Assembly (NCBI GenBank): GCA_934249215.1
Contig: CAKQKN010000080.1
Location: 1 to 8,474, forward strand
Length of the DNA stretch: 8,474 bases
Reading direction: 5' to 3'
From: an uncultured Clostridia bacterium
Lineage (GTDB): Bacteria > Bacillota > Clostridia > Christensenellales > Borkfalkiaceae
Below the pieces are notes generated by a model, which worked only from the letters and a program-made list of their open reading frames with translations, was not told the origin of the DNA and did not search any database. Shown here in pieces: positions 1 to 5,382 of the stretch. Position 1 is the stretch's first letter. Every line of letters starts with the position of its first letter. The position numbers were made by a program, and so were the translations under genes.

Positions 1-266
1 AAAAATATAAGAAAATATTTGGCGAGTATATGATTTATTTAAACGACAAGCCGGTGCTTCTCGTTTGCGACAACACGGTTTTCGTCAAAATCATTCCCGC
101 TACGACGGAATTTCTGACTGCGCCCGAAACGGGATATCCTTATGACGGAGCAAAACTGCATTACGTGATCGAACCCGACGACGGCGATACGCTCAACGAA
201 CTCATCGGGATCGTTTACGCAAATACGCCCGCGCCGAAGCCGAAAAAGCCGAAAAAAACGGAATAA
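1..266 (+). CDS. TfoX/Sxy N-terminal domain protein, 5'-truncated by the window edge
   Basis: The frame is open from base 3 to the TAA at 264-266, so the gene begins before the window. The ATG at 30 is not the real start: the codons before it read KYKKIFGEY and continue into MIYLNDKPVLLVCDNTVFVK, the conserved 'FGEY-x-Y-x-x-KP-x-LLVCD' core of the TfoX N-terminal domain. The later 'YPYDGAKLHYVIEPDD' segment and the basic, proline-rich tail (APKPKKPKK) also fit single-domain family members of about 100-110 residues, so probably some 15-25 N-terminal residues are missing. In gamma-proteobacteria the TfoX/Sxy family is linked to competence regulation. In Clostridia these small stand-alone proteins have no settled function, so no role is assigned. 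No clear terminator follows; a TAATG overlap at 264-268 leads into a possible remnant frame. Confidence 0.85.
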   Translation, partial: KYKKIFGEYMIYLNDKPVLLVCDNTVFVKIIPATTEFLTAPETGYPYDGAKLHYVIEPDDGDTLNELIGIVYANTPAPKPKKPKKTE

Positions 267-423
267 TGAAAATCTGTGAATATAAGAAGTCGAGGTATTT
301 TGCAATTTAAACGACGTGGAAATTATGGACAACGTTTTCGTTACGTGGAGTTTTGAAAACGCATTTGAAAACGACGATTCGCCGTTGAAACAGATTCTTC
401 CGCAAAGTTCGAAAGACCTTTAG
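266..423 (+). pseudogene. Possible frameshifted short reading frame after the TfoX gene
   Basis: An ATG at 266 overlaps the TfoX stop codon (TAATG), the usual arrangement for translational coupling, but its frame ends after 14 codons at 310. A second frame, open from 286 to the TAG at 421-423, continues with protein-like composition (for example EVEVFCNLNDVE and, after an ATG at 325, MDNVFVTWSFENAF). A single indel near 270-288 would join the two into one protein of about 50 residues. I recognise no family. It may be a decayed gene end, or chance. Confidence 0.25.
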
Positions 424-600
424 TTTTTGCTTCGCAAGTTTTATTACTTGGAAGCGCGTTAGGCTGAAAAGATTCGTTGCCGAAAGGGGAAAATACCGCT
501 TGCCGTGCGGGTTTTTGCCGAATTTTGGGAAATTAAAGAAACTTGCGCCTTTGGATGGGAATCCGTTGGTGCGAGTTTTTTTGTTTGTGCAGCGCTTGCG

Positions 601-680
601 GCGAATGCGGCGCTTGCGCGCCTAGATCCCTCGGAAGTAGGGAAAGGAAGCGAGACTCGGGATGACGAAGAAAAGTGTGT
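601..680 (+). repeat. Dispersed repeat, copy A
   Basis: The unit starts with GCGGCGCTTGCGCGCC, continues with a variant of GATCCCTCGGAAGT, a variable middle, and ends with ACTCGGGATGACGAAG. ATCCC near the left end and GGGAT near the right end form the ends of an imperfect inverted repeat, so a transcript could fold into a hairpin. Related copies occur at 836, 917, 1676, 2216 and 5317. Such short non-coding elements without a transposase resemble MITE- or REP-like families; the mobility is inferred. Confidence 0.75.
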
Positions 681-825
681 TGGGATGCCCTCATCCGTCA
701 AATCTTCGCGAAAGTCGCTCGATTTGCCACACTCCGCTTACGCGCGGCGCGCCCCTTTTGTCGCGTTCCGCGACATTTCCCCCGTTTGGCGGGGGAATCG
801 CCCCGAATTGGGGAAGGCTGAAAGT
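681..825. repeat. Cluster of four GC-rich hairpins
   Basis: Four inverted repeats follow one another: CAAATC (699-704) with GATTTG (721-726), enclosing a TTCGCGAA palindrome; TGTCGCG-TTC-CGCGACA (759-775); CCCCCG (779-784) with CGGGGG (790-795); and CCCC-GAATT-GGGG (801-813). The last is a short form of the CTTCCCC/GGGGAAG hairpin in the repeats at 1676 and 2216. The block is joined to copy A by the phrase GTGTGTTGGGATGCCCTCATCC, also seen there. It looks like a longer form of the same composite repeat. Confidence 0.65.
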
Positions 826-835
826 TTGAAAATGT

Positions 836-902
836 TACGAATGCGGCGCTTGCGCGCCCGGATTCCTCGGAAGTTCGTCAGGGGGCGAGGCTCCGGATGA
901 CA
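836..902 (+). repeat. Dispersed repeat, copy B
   Basis: Same unit as copy A: GCGGCGCTTGCGCGCCCGG, then ATTCCTCGGAAGTTCGTCA, a G-rich middle and CTCCGGATGACAAAAAA at the right end. It lies downstream of the ribU stop codon, on the opposite coding sense to that gene. Confidence 0.7.
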
Positions 903-916
903 AAAAAGAGGAAAGG

Positions 917-985
917 TGCGGCGAGTGTGGCTTCGCCCAGATATTTCGGGGTAGGGGCAAGAGGTAGGGCTCGGGATGACGAAGA
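917..985 (+). repeat. Dispersed repeat, copy B2 (diverged)
   Basis: A more diverged copy: GTGCGGCGAGTGTGGCTTCGCC, a degraded middle around ATATTTCGGGGTAGG, and a well-kept right end GGCTCGGGATGACGAAGAGA. It ends just before the 3' end of ribU and could lie in the 3' untranslated part of its transcript. Confidence 0.6.
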
Positions 986-1008
986 GATGCAAAAAGACTA
1001 TGGGATGG

Positions 1009-1608
1009 TCAGAACTTTTTGAACAAGGTGTGGAGTTTTTTGTACAGAAGAAAAGTCGTGATCCCCGTCAGCGTCGTTTTTATCAGATTGAACGCAAGCG
1101 TTAAAAGAAGTGTCGTTGTCATCGTGTCTTTGTTCGTTATGCCGAAAGCGGGAAGCAGGATGAATGCGTTGCATAAAACCATGCTTACACAGAAAACTAT
1201 GCCGCTCACGACGAGGGAGATTACCGCTCCGCGCTTGTCTTTCCTTATTTTATAAATAAGCCCCGCGGTGACTGCGTATAACGTGCCGCTGATGAGATTG
1301 GAAAGATCGCCGACAAAGCCCGTGCTTGTGCCGCGGATAAGAAGGGCTATGCCCAGTTTTACCGCGTTTACCGCCGTTCCCGAAATCGGTCCGAACATAA
1401 AGGACGCGAGAAGGGTCGGGAGATCCGACAAGTTTAGTTTCAGCCATGGGGTGGCGGGAAATATCGGAAATTCCACGAACAGCAGTATTGCCCCGAATGC
1501 CGATAATATGGCGATTTTTGCGAGGAACGATGCCGATCTGTATTTTATGCTTTTTTTGTTTTCGTTTTTTTCCGTTTCGAAATTTTTCGTGTCTTTTTTG
1601 TTTTCCAT
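1009..1608 (-). CDS. ribU: RibU-like riboflavin ECF transporter S-component
   Basis: A 199-residue integral membrane protein, the substrate-specific subunit of an energy-coupling factor importer; it would work with a shared EcfA/EcfA'/EcfT module not present here. After a Lys/Asn-rich cytosolic N-terminus (residues 1-27) come about six hydrophobic segments, near 28-47, 60-75, 77-93, 103-120, 128-154 and 165-188. Residues 57-75 (LKLNLSDLPTLLASFMFGP) match the RibU signature 'LKIDxSDxPALL.xF.xGP'. The FMN riboswitch upstream on the same strand independently supports riboflavin as substrate. The start is ATG 1608-1606: the frame continues upstream to 1800 but only through repeat sequence, with an out-of-character translation. 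No convincing Shine-Dalgarno lies before this ATG (only A-rich ACCGAAAAAAC), which is odd beside the good sites of neighbouring genes. Family confidence is high; the substrate is inferred from motif and riboswitch. Confidence 0.88.
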   Translation of the reverse strand: MENKKDTKNFETEKNENKKSIKYRSASFLAKIAILSAFGAILLFVEFPIFPATPWLKLNLSDLPTLLASFMFGPISGTAVNAVKLGIALLIRGTSTGFVGDLSNLISGTLYAVTAGLIYKIRKDKRGAVISLVVSGIVFCVSMVLCNAFILLPAFGITNKDTMTTTLLLTLAFNLIKTTLTGITTFLLYKKLHTLFKKF

Positions 1609-1968
1609 GTTTTTTCGGTTATGAAAGTTTTTTTTGTGTGGGTTTTTCTCGAGTTGGGAAAGAGTGAAAGTTGAGAGTGCGGCGCGGAAGTTAGAGAGTG
1701 CGACGAGTGCGGCTTCGCCTGGATCCCTCGGAAGTTCGGCAGGGGGGAGAGGCTCGGGATGACGAAGAGAAGTGTGTTGGGATGCCCTCATCCACCGCAA
1801 GCGGTCCCCCTTCCCCGATTTGGGGAAGGCGAAAGTTGAGAGTGCGGCGCTTGCGCGCCCGGATCCCTCGGAAGTCTGTCAAGGGGTAAGGCTTGGGATG
1901 ACGAAAAGACGTTCGTCAAGAAAGTAAGGCTCGGGATGACGAAGAGAGGAGATGAAGGGAAAAATAAA
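1609..1968 (-). other. Long repeat-filled untranslated leader of ribU
   Basis: This 360-nt stretch separates the riboswitch terminator from the ribU start codon. Bases 1676-1948 are dispersed repeat; 1609-1675 is A/T-tract-rich and holds no recognisable gene or strong ribosome binding site. A transcript that escapes the terminator must carry all of it, with several hairpins, before reaching ribU. Confidence 0.65.
1676..1948 (+). repeat. Dispersed repeat, copies C (composite of two to three units)
   Basis: Two well-kept units in the same orientation: one with GGATCCCTCGGAAGTTCGGC at 1721-1740 ending in CTCGGGATGACGAAGAGA, the other with GCGGCGCTTGCGCGCCCGG from 1843 ending in CTTGGGATGACGAAAAGA. 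A third right-end fragment (GGCTCGGGATGACGAAGAGA) lies at 1929-1948. Between the units is a module at 1771-1843 holding two hairpins, ACCGC-AA-GCGGT and CTTCCCC-GATTT-GGGGAAG. The module recurs almost unchanged at 2290-2363. Confidence 0.8.
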
Positions 1969-1993
1969 GGCGTTCCGATTTTTTCGGAACGCC
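1961..1993 (-). terminator. Riboswitch-controlled intrinsic terminator
   Basis: On the minus strand a perfect 10-bp stem, GGCGTTCCGA with TCGGAACGCC (plus coordinates 1984-1993 and 1969-1978), closes a 5-nt loop and is followed by TTTATTTTT. It sits directly downstream of the FMN aptamer and upstream of ribU, so it is the off-state of the expression platform. Confidence 0.9.
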
Positions 1994-2034
1994 GATAAAG
2001 CAGAGATATAATATCCCTAAACTGCTTATCGTTC
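1987..2034 (-). promoter_or_regulatory. Predicted antiterminator helix of the FMN riboswitch
   Basis: On the minus strand GAACGATAAGCAG (2034-2022) can pair with CTGCTTTATCGGCGTTC (2003-1987), with a small bulge, around an inner AGGGATA/TATCTCT hairpin. The 5' arm includes GAAC of the aptamer's P1 3' strand; the 3' arm includes the first seven bases of the terminator stem. The helix is therefore mutually exclusive with both ligand-closed P1 and the terminator. The pairing was found by eye, without energy calculation. Confidence 0.7.
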
Positions 2035-2200
2035 TTTTCTCATCCGGACTTTACCCGACGTCGCAAAAGTTTTGCGGTTGCCGATTGAAATCGGCAGAGT
2101 CGGGGGAACCGTCGGCGCGGGAATTTCACCCGCTCGGCGCGCGGTTTGCGCGTTCATAGGCTGTACTATCGGTGTGGAATCTCACCACGCCCCAAAGAAT
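2031..2200 (-). ncRNA. FMN riboswitch (RFN element) aptamer
   Basis: Read on the minus strand, the conserved RFN blocks come in order: GGGGCGTGGTGAGATTCCAC, ACCGATAGTACAGCC, GAGCGGGTGAAATTCCCGCG, CCGACGGTT and AGTCCGGATGAGAAAAGAA. P1 is formed by ATTCTTT (2200-2194) with AAAGAA (2037-2032). The variable arm is enlarged: helix 2099-2104/2054-2059 encloses two hairpins, at 2079-2096 and 2062-2076. The element binds FMN and, through the antiterminator and terminator that follow, should end transcription of ribU when FMN is abundant. No convincing promoter is visible just upstream; a TAAAAT near 2203-2208 is the only weak candidate for a -10. Confidence 0.95.
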
Positions 2201-2215
2201 TTTATTAAGTTGAGT

Positions 2216-2392
2216 TTGAAGTGCGGCGCTTGCGCGCCCGGATCCTTCGGATGTCCGTCAAGGGGTAAGGCTCGGGATGAAGGAAAAGAAGTGTGTTGTG
2301 ATGCCCTCATCCACCGCAAGCGGTCCCCCTTCCCCGATTTGGGGAAGGTAAAAGTTGAGAGTGTGGCTTCGCCTGGATTTCTCGTAAGAATT
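2216..2392 (+). repeat. Dispersed repeat, copy D
   Basis: It opens with GTGCGGCGCTTGCGCGCCCGG and GATCCTTCGGATGTCCGTC, has AAGGCTCGGGATGAAGGAAA at the right end, and continues with the two-hairpin module (2290-2363) shared with the ribU leader. It ends in GTGTGGCTTCGCCTGGATTT, a start of another unit. It fills the gap between the aldolase 3' end and the riboswitch. Confidence 0.8.
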
Positions 2393-2432
2393 TCATGCGG
2401 AGCTGAACTCGGTGACGGTTACGGAAGGGAAA

Positions 2433-3407
2433 TTACAGGCATTCGCCGGCGTGACCCGCGCAACCGAGAACGTCGACGAGTTTGTGCTTGACGAGTTCTT
2501 TGATGTTCGCTCTTGCGGGTTTGAGATATTCTCTCGGGTCGAATTTCGAGGGATAGTCGTTGAAGAATTTTCGGATCGTTCCGGTCATTGCAAGACGGAG
2601 GTCGGAGTCGATGTTGATCTTGCAGACGGAAAGCTTTGCGGCTTCACGCAGTTGTTCTTCGGGAACGCCGATAGCGTCGGGCATCTTGCCGCCGTTGTCG
2701 TTGATCATCTTTACGTATTCCTGCGGAACGGAAGAGGATCCGTGGAGAACGATGGGGAAGCCGGGCAATCTCTTGCTGACTTCTTCGAGAATATCGAATC
2801 TGAGTGCGGGGGGAACGAGGATACCCTTTTCGTTTCTCGTGCACTGTTCGGGTTTGAATTTATATGCGCCGTGGGAAGTTCCGATCGCGATCGCGAGGGA
2901 GTCGACGCCCGTCTTTTCGACGAATTCTTCGACTTCTTCGGGTCTGGTGTAAGAACCGACGGCGTGGCTTACTTCGTCTTCGATTCCGGCAAGAGTTCCG
3001 AGTTCGCCCTCGACGGTTACGCCGTGTGCGTGAGCGTATTCAACGACTTTTCTCGTTACTTCGATGTTTTCCTCGAAAGAATGAGCGGAACCGTCGATCA
3101 TAACGGAAGAGAATCCGCCGTCGATGCACGCCTTGCAGGTTTCGAAATCCGGACCGTGGTCAAGGTGAAGCGCGATGGGTATTTCGGGGCATTCGAGAAC
3201 GGCAGCCTCGACGAGTTTTACAAGGTAGGTGTGGTTTGCGTATGCGCGCGCGCCCTTGGATACCTGTAAGATAACGGGTGCGTTTTCTTCTTTGCAGGCT
3301 TCCGTGATACCCTGAACGATTTCCATATTGTTTACGTTGAACGCGCCGATCGCATAGTGATTCTTGTAGGCTTGTTCAAACATTTTCTTGGTTGTTACTA
3401 ACGGCAT
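2433..3407 (-). CDS. fba: Class II fructose-1,6-bisphosphate aldolase
   Basis: A 324-residue cytosolic enzyme of glycolysis and gluconeogenesis that cleaves fructose-1,6-bisphosphate to glyceraldehyde-3-phosphate and dihydroxyacetone phosphate, using Zn2+. Visible motifs are HLDHG at 81-85 (D83 general acid/base, H84 zinc ligand), EGELG at 133-137, GTSHG at 176-180 (H179 zinc ligand), LHGSSS at 221-226 (H222 zinc ligand) and NIDSD at 265-269 in the phosphate/substrate site. The N-terminus MPLVTTKKMFEQAY is typical. It is longer than the roughly 285-residue Bacillus FbaA; the extra length fits the insert around 230-250 and the C-terminal tail, which ends in an unusual Cys/Gly-rich CAGHAGECL. 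The start is fixed by GGAGG at 3421-3417, 9 nt before the ATG. It is transcribed alone from the promoter at 3443-3471; I see no clear terminator after it. Confidence 0.96.
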   Translation of the reverse strand: MPLVTTKKMFEQAYKNHYAIGAFNVNNMEIVQGITEACKEENAPVILQVSKGARAYANHTYLVKLVEAAVLECPEIPIALHLDHGPDFETCKACIDGGFSSVMIDGSAHSFEENIEVTRKVVEYAHAHGVTVEGELGTLAGIEDEVSHAVGSYTRPEEVEEFVEKTGVDSLAIAIGTSHGAYKFKPEQCTRNEKGILVPPALRFDILEEVSKRLPGFPIVLHGSSSVPQEYVKMINDNGGKMPDAIGVPEEQLREAAKLSVCKINIDSDLRLAMTGTIRKFFNDYPSKFDPREYLKPARANIKELVKHKLVDVLGCAGHAGECL

Positions 3408-3442
3408 TGGTCAGTACCTCCGATAAAATATTTACATACGGA

Positions 3443-3471
3443 AGTATATACCATTCGTCGGATTTTTGCAA
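3443..3471 (-). promoter_or_regulatory. SigA-type promoter of fba
   Basis: On the minus strand TTGCAA (3471-3466) and TATACT (3448-3443) are separated by exactly 17 nt. Transcription should begin near 3436, giving a leader of about 30 nt ahead of the aldolase ATG. The spacing and position fit a housekeeping promoter. Confidence 0.8.
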
Positions 3472-3616
3472 TTTTTTTTCGGCGTTTTTTTGACAAATTC
3501 GCCTAAAAAGCACTTCGGATGAACTTTTGTCTCGTTTCGGACAGCGTTTCGATGAATTTCGGCGGACTTTTGCAAAAGCATTTTGACGTTTTTAAATGTT
3601 TTTTCGAAAAACTCTT
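3472..3616. other. Divergent upstream region between fba and the regulator/ABC operon
   Basis: No gene is visible. The stretch is rich in T runs and short self-complementary words (TTTTGCAAAA near 3569-3578, TTCGAAAAA near 3606). It contains only the spacing between the two divergent promoters; no operator I can name. Confidence 0.5.
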
Positions 3617-3645
3617 GATTTTTTTCCGGAAGTATTATACAATGG
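3617..3645 (+). promoter_or_regulatory. SigA-type promoter of the regulator/ABC-transporter operon
   Basis: TTGATT (3617-3622) and TACAAT (3640-3645) are 17 nt apart. TATTAT and TATACA overlap the same place but give poorer spacing. A start near 3652 would leave a leader of about 180 nt before the first gene. Confidence 0.65.
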
Positions 3646-3651
3646 TTACAC

Positions 3652-3830
3652 AATTGAAGCGTCCCCATCGAAGCGCGCTTTAATGCGCCCCGAGAGTAAG
3701 ACAGGTTTTTGCTAACCGCCCGAACAGCACGGTATTCCGTTCGTTTGGCCGGCGATTTGTTTTTGCTCTTTTTGTTCGGGGAGCGCGCGTTTTGTTCGGA
3801 AATCCGGGCGTTTTAAGGAGATTTTTGTAT
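3652..3830 (+). other. Long, possibly structured 5' leader
   Basis: About 180 nt lie between the predicted transcription start and the first ATG. CCCGAAC (3721-3727) is complementary to GTTCGGG at 3776-3782, and its CCGAAC also to GTTCGG at 3796-3801; the two targets lie in a repeated TTTTGTTCGG, 19 nt apart. A further ACGG-TATT-CCGT hairpin lies at 3731-3742 and CGG-AAAT-CCG at 3799-3808, just before the ribosome binding site. I recognise no known riboswitch class. Regulation by alternative pairing is only a possibility. Confidence 0.35.
3815..3820 (+). promoter_or_regulatory. Ribosome binding site that fixes the start of the TM1266-like gene
   Basis: AAGGAG lies 10 nt before the ATG at 3831. 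This rules out the in-frame ATG at 3792, which would place the site inside the coding region and add 13 residues (MFGNPGVLRRFLY) foreign to the family. Confidence 0.85.
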
Positions 3831-4082
3831 ATGAAACTCGGTGTGGTAGGAATAATAATAGAGGGCAACAGAAGCGTGGCGACCGCCGTGAATACTATTT
3901 TGTCCGAATATTCCGATCTTATCATCGGAAGAATGGGTTTGCCGAACAGAGAGGACGAAATATATCTCATCAGCGTCGGCGTGAAAGGGTCGGCGGAACG
4001 CATTTCCGCAATGACCGGAAGAATCGGCAGGCTCGACGGGGTTAAGATCAAGTCCGCCGTGAGCGACGTCGATATCGACTGA
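3831..4082 (+). CDS. TM1266-like putative iron-only hydrogenase system regulator
   Basis: An 83-residue soluble protein. The N-terminal beta strand MKLGVVGIII, the IIGRMGLP segment (31-38) and the C-terminal AMTGRIGRLDGVKIKSA (60-76) match the TM1266 family, which has an ACT/NikR-C-like ferredoxin fold and is usually found near [FeFe]-hydrogenase structural or maturation genes. Its biochemical role is not established; the 'regulator' name rests on gene context and fold. It has no DNA-binding domain of its own, so it more plausibly binds a small ligand or partner protein. It is the first gene of an apparent operon with an ABC importer, 100 nt ahead of the binding-protein gene. No hydrogenase gene lies in this window. 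Family assignment is firm, function open. Confidence 0.85.
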   Translation: MKLGVVGIIIEGNRSVATAVNTILSEYSDLIIGRMGLPNREDEIYLISVGVKGSAERISAMTGRIGRLDGVKIKSAVSDVDID

Positions 4083-4182
4083 ACTTCGGATAATTTCATT
4101 CGGGGGCGGAATCTTTCCGAAAGGAAACGCTTTGACCGAAACTCTTATAAAACGAAAAAATAAAAAACGGAGATATATCAAA

Positions 4183-5193
4183 ATGAAAAAACTGTTTGCT
4201 CTTTTGTTGACGCTTGCCGTGGCTTTGTGTGCGTTCGGTTGCGTCGAACCCGATGATTCGTCCGACGTGACGAAAGCCGAATACACGATGGTTATGCCCG
4301 ACGGCGCGCCCGTGCTTGCCGCGATCAATCTTATCAAGAACTATCCCGAAATCGACGGACATAAGATGAATTATCGCGTCGTTCCCGCATCGAATATCGG
4401 ACAGGAATTCGTGAAAAACGACATTGCGATTTTGCCCACGAATGCGGCGGCGAAACTGTATAATCAAGGAATCGACTTAAAACTTGCGTCGGTCAACGTT
4501 TTCGGCACGATGTATATGATAGGCGAAAAGGAGTTTACCTCTTTCGAAGAACTTAAAGGCAAGGTCGTTTACAGCATCGGACAAGGTAACACGCCCGAAC
4601 TTTTGATGAAATATTTTCTTAATCTGGCGGGAGTGGAATATCTTACGAGCGACACGCCTGTCGAAGGGAAAGTCGCGTTCCGGTACGTAAACGAGGGTCC
4701 CGAGGTTATTCAGGCGATGCTCAAATATCGTTCGGGCGTTTCGAACAAGCAGGCGGATTACGGCGTAATCGGACAGCCCGCCGCAAAGAATGCGCTCGCG
4801 AAGATTAGCGGGACGAAGATCGTTCTCGATTTCCAGAGCGAATGGAAGAAAACGAACGAAGCCGATTATGCGCAGGCGGGCGTTGTCGTTAAGGGCAACG
4901 TGGCGGGGGACGCTTCCTTTATCGCCGCGCTCAGGAACGCGCTCGCGGAAAACTATGAGTTTATCACCGAGAATCCCGACGCTATTACCGAGGTTCTTAC
5001 CGCGAACGATTCATCGCTTAAGAGCATGACGTTCGATAAGGCGCTCATCGATTCGTGCAATATCGGGTATCGCTCGGCGGCGGACGTTAAAGCCGAACTC
5101 GAGGCGTATTTCGTGAAAGCTACCGATTATGACGAAGCGGCAAAGGTTTTCTACGGAAATAAGTTGCCCGACGATAAGTTCTATCTGAAATAA
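4183..5193 (+). CDS. ABC transporter substrate-binding lipoprotein, NMT1/TauA type
   Basis: A 336-residue extracytoplasmic binding protein. Residues 1-20 are a lipoprotein signal: KK, a Leu/Ala-rich core and AFGC with Cys20 as the lipidation site, followed by an acidic linker. The mature part has the pattern of the nitrate/sulfonate/NMT1-like group: MPDGAPVLAAINLI (38-51), NDIAILPTNAA (79-89), VFGTMYMIG (106-114), FEELKGKVVYSIGQGNTPE (121-139) and YGVIGQPAAKNAL (193-205), the last in the place of the family's usual 'EP' motif. Members bind thiamine precursors, riboflavin, sulfonates, nitrate or aromatic compounds; the ligand cannot be read from the sequence. The start at 4183 is fixed by GGAG at 4169-4172 and by the signal peptide; an upstream TTG at 4132 is not credible. 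The partner permease and ATPase follow after 275 nt. Confidence 0.9.
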   Translation: MKKLFALLLTLAVALCAFGCVEPDDSSDVTKAEYTMVMPDGAPVLAAINLIKNYPEIDGHKMNYRVVPASNIGQEFVKNDIAILPTNAAAKLYNQGIDLKLASVNVFGTMYMIGEKEFTSFEELKGKVVYSIGQGNTPELLMKYFLNLAGVEYLTSDTPVEGKVAFRYVNEGPEVIQAMLKYRSGVSNKQADYGVIGQPAAKNALAKISGTKIVLDFQSEWKKTNEADYAQAGVVVKGNVAGDASFIAALRNALAENYEFITENPDAITEVLTANDSSLKSMTFDKALIDSCNIGYRSAADVKAELEAYFVKATDYDEAAKVFYGNKLPDDKFYLK

Positions 5194-5272
5194 GCGAGTT
5201 AATAAGCGGGCGTTTTTGCCGCTGAAATAAGCGGGCGTTTCGGGCGCTGAAATAAACCGACGGTTCGGTCGC
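5185..5272 (+). repeat. 25-bp tandem repeat overlapping the binding-protein stop codon
   Basis: Three degenerate copies at a 25-bp period (from about 5197, 5222 and 5247) share CTGAAATAAGCGGGCGTTT. A partial copy, CTGAAATAAGCGAG at 5185-5198, contains the last sense codons and the stop of the upstream gene. Copies carry short hairpins (AGCGG/CCGCT at 5205-5223; ACCGA/TCGGT at 5256-5269). It appears to have grown by duplication of the gene's 3' end. Confidence 0.75.
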
Positions 5273-5316
5273 GTTCGGATAGGATACGGATAGATTTTAA
5301 GTCGGCGAGTCTATGG

Positions 5317-5382
5317 GTGCGGCGCTTTGCGCCTTGATTCCTCGGAAGCCGAACGAGTAAGTCGGGCTCGGGATGACGAGAG
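5317..5382 (+). repeat. Dispersed repeat, copy E, inside the ABC operon
   Basis: GTGCGGCGCTTTGCGCC, GATTCCTCGGAAGCC and GGGCTCGGGATGACGAGAGA mark it as the same family as the copies at 601-2392. It is the only copy found between two genes of one apparent operon. Confidence 0.75.

Larger units (their letters stand above)
424..1008. other. Gene-free region made largely of dispersed repeats
   Basis: I see no credible gene here. Open frames exist on both strands but run through repeat units and carry low-complexity, arginine-rich translations. From 601 onward the sequence is almost wholly repeat: three diverged copies of one unit and a block of hairpins, listed separately. At 424-600 I see only a weak CCGC/GCGG hairpin followed by five T at about 489-514, too short to call a terminator with confidence. 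Confidence 0.7.

Noticed and set aside
489..514. Terminator for the TfoX transcript
   Set aside because: The stem has only four base pairs and lies over 220 nt after the stop codon.
505..992. Overlapping open frames on both strands in the repeat-rich gap
   Set aside because: They run through repeat units and hairpins, have no ribosome site, and the translations resemble those of the other repeat copies, not proteins.
1609..1800. N-terminal extension of the RibU-like protein by 64 residues to an ATG at 1800
   Set aside because: The extension translates dispersed repeat sequence (His/Pro/Arg-rich, no homology to the family) and the RibU-like part begins normally at 1608.
2072..2491. 139-codon plus-strand frame over the riboswitch and repeat D
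   Set aside because: It is the complement of a structured RNA and a repeat, without a start signal.
2412..3269. 285-codon open frame on the plus strand opposite fba
   Set aside because: It is a shadow of the strongly supported aldolase on the minus strand; its translation is Asp/Phe/Val-rich and lacks family motifs.
3813..4467. Minus-strand frames opposite the TM1266-like gene and the start of the binding-protein gene
   Set aside because: They mirror two well-supported plus-strand genes with good ribosome sites and recognised families.
5185..5272. CRISPR-like array
   Set aside because: The 25-bp units are directly adjacent with no unique spacers, and no cas gene is near; this is a simple tandem repeat.
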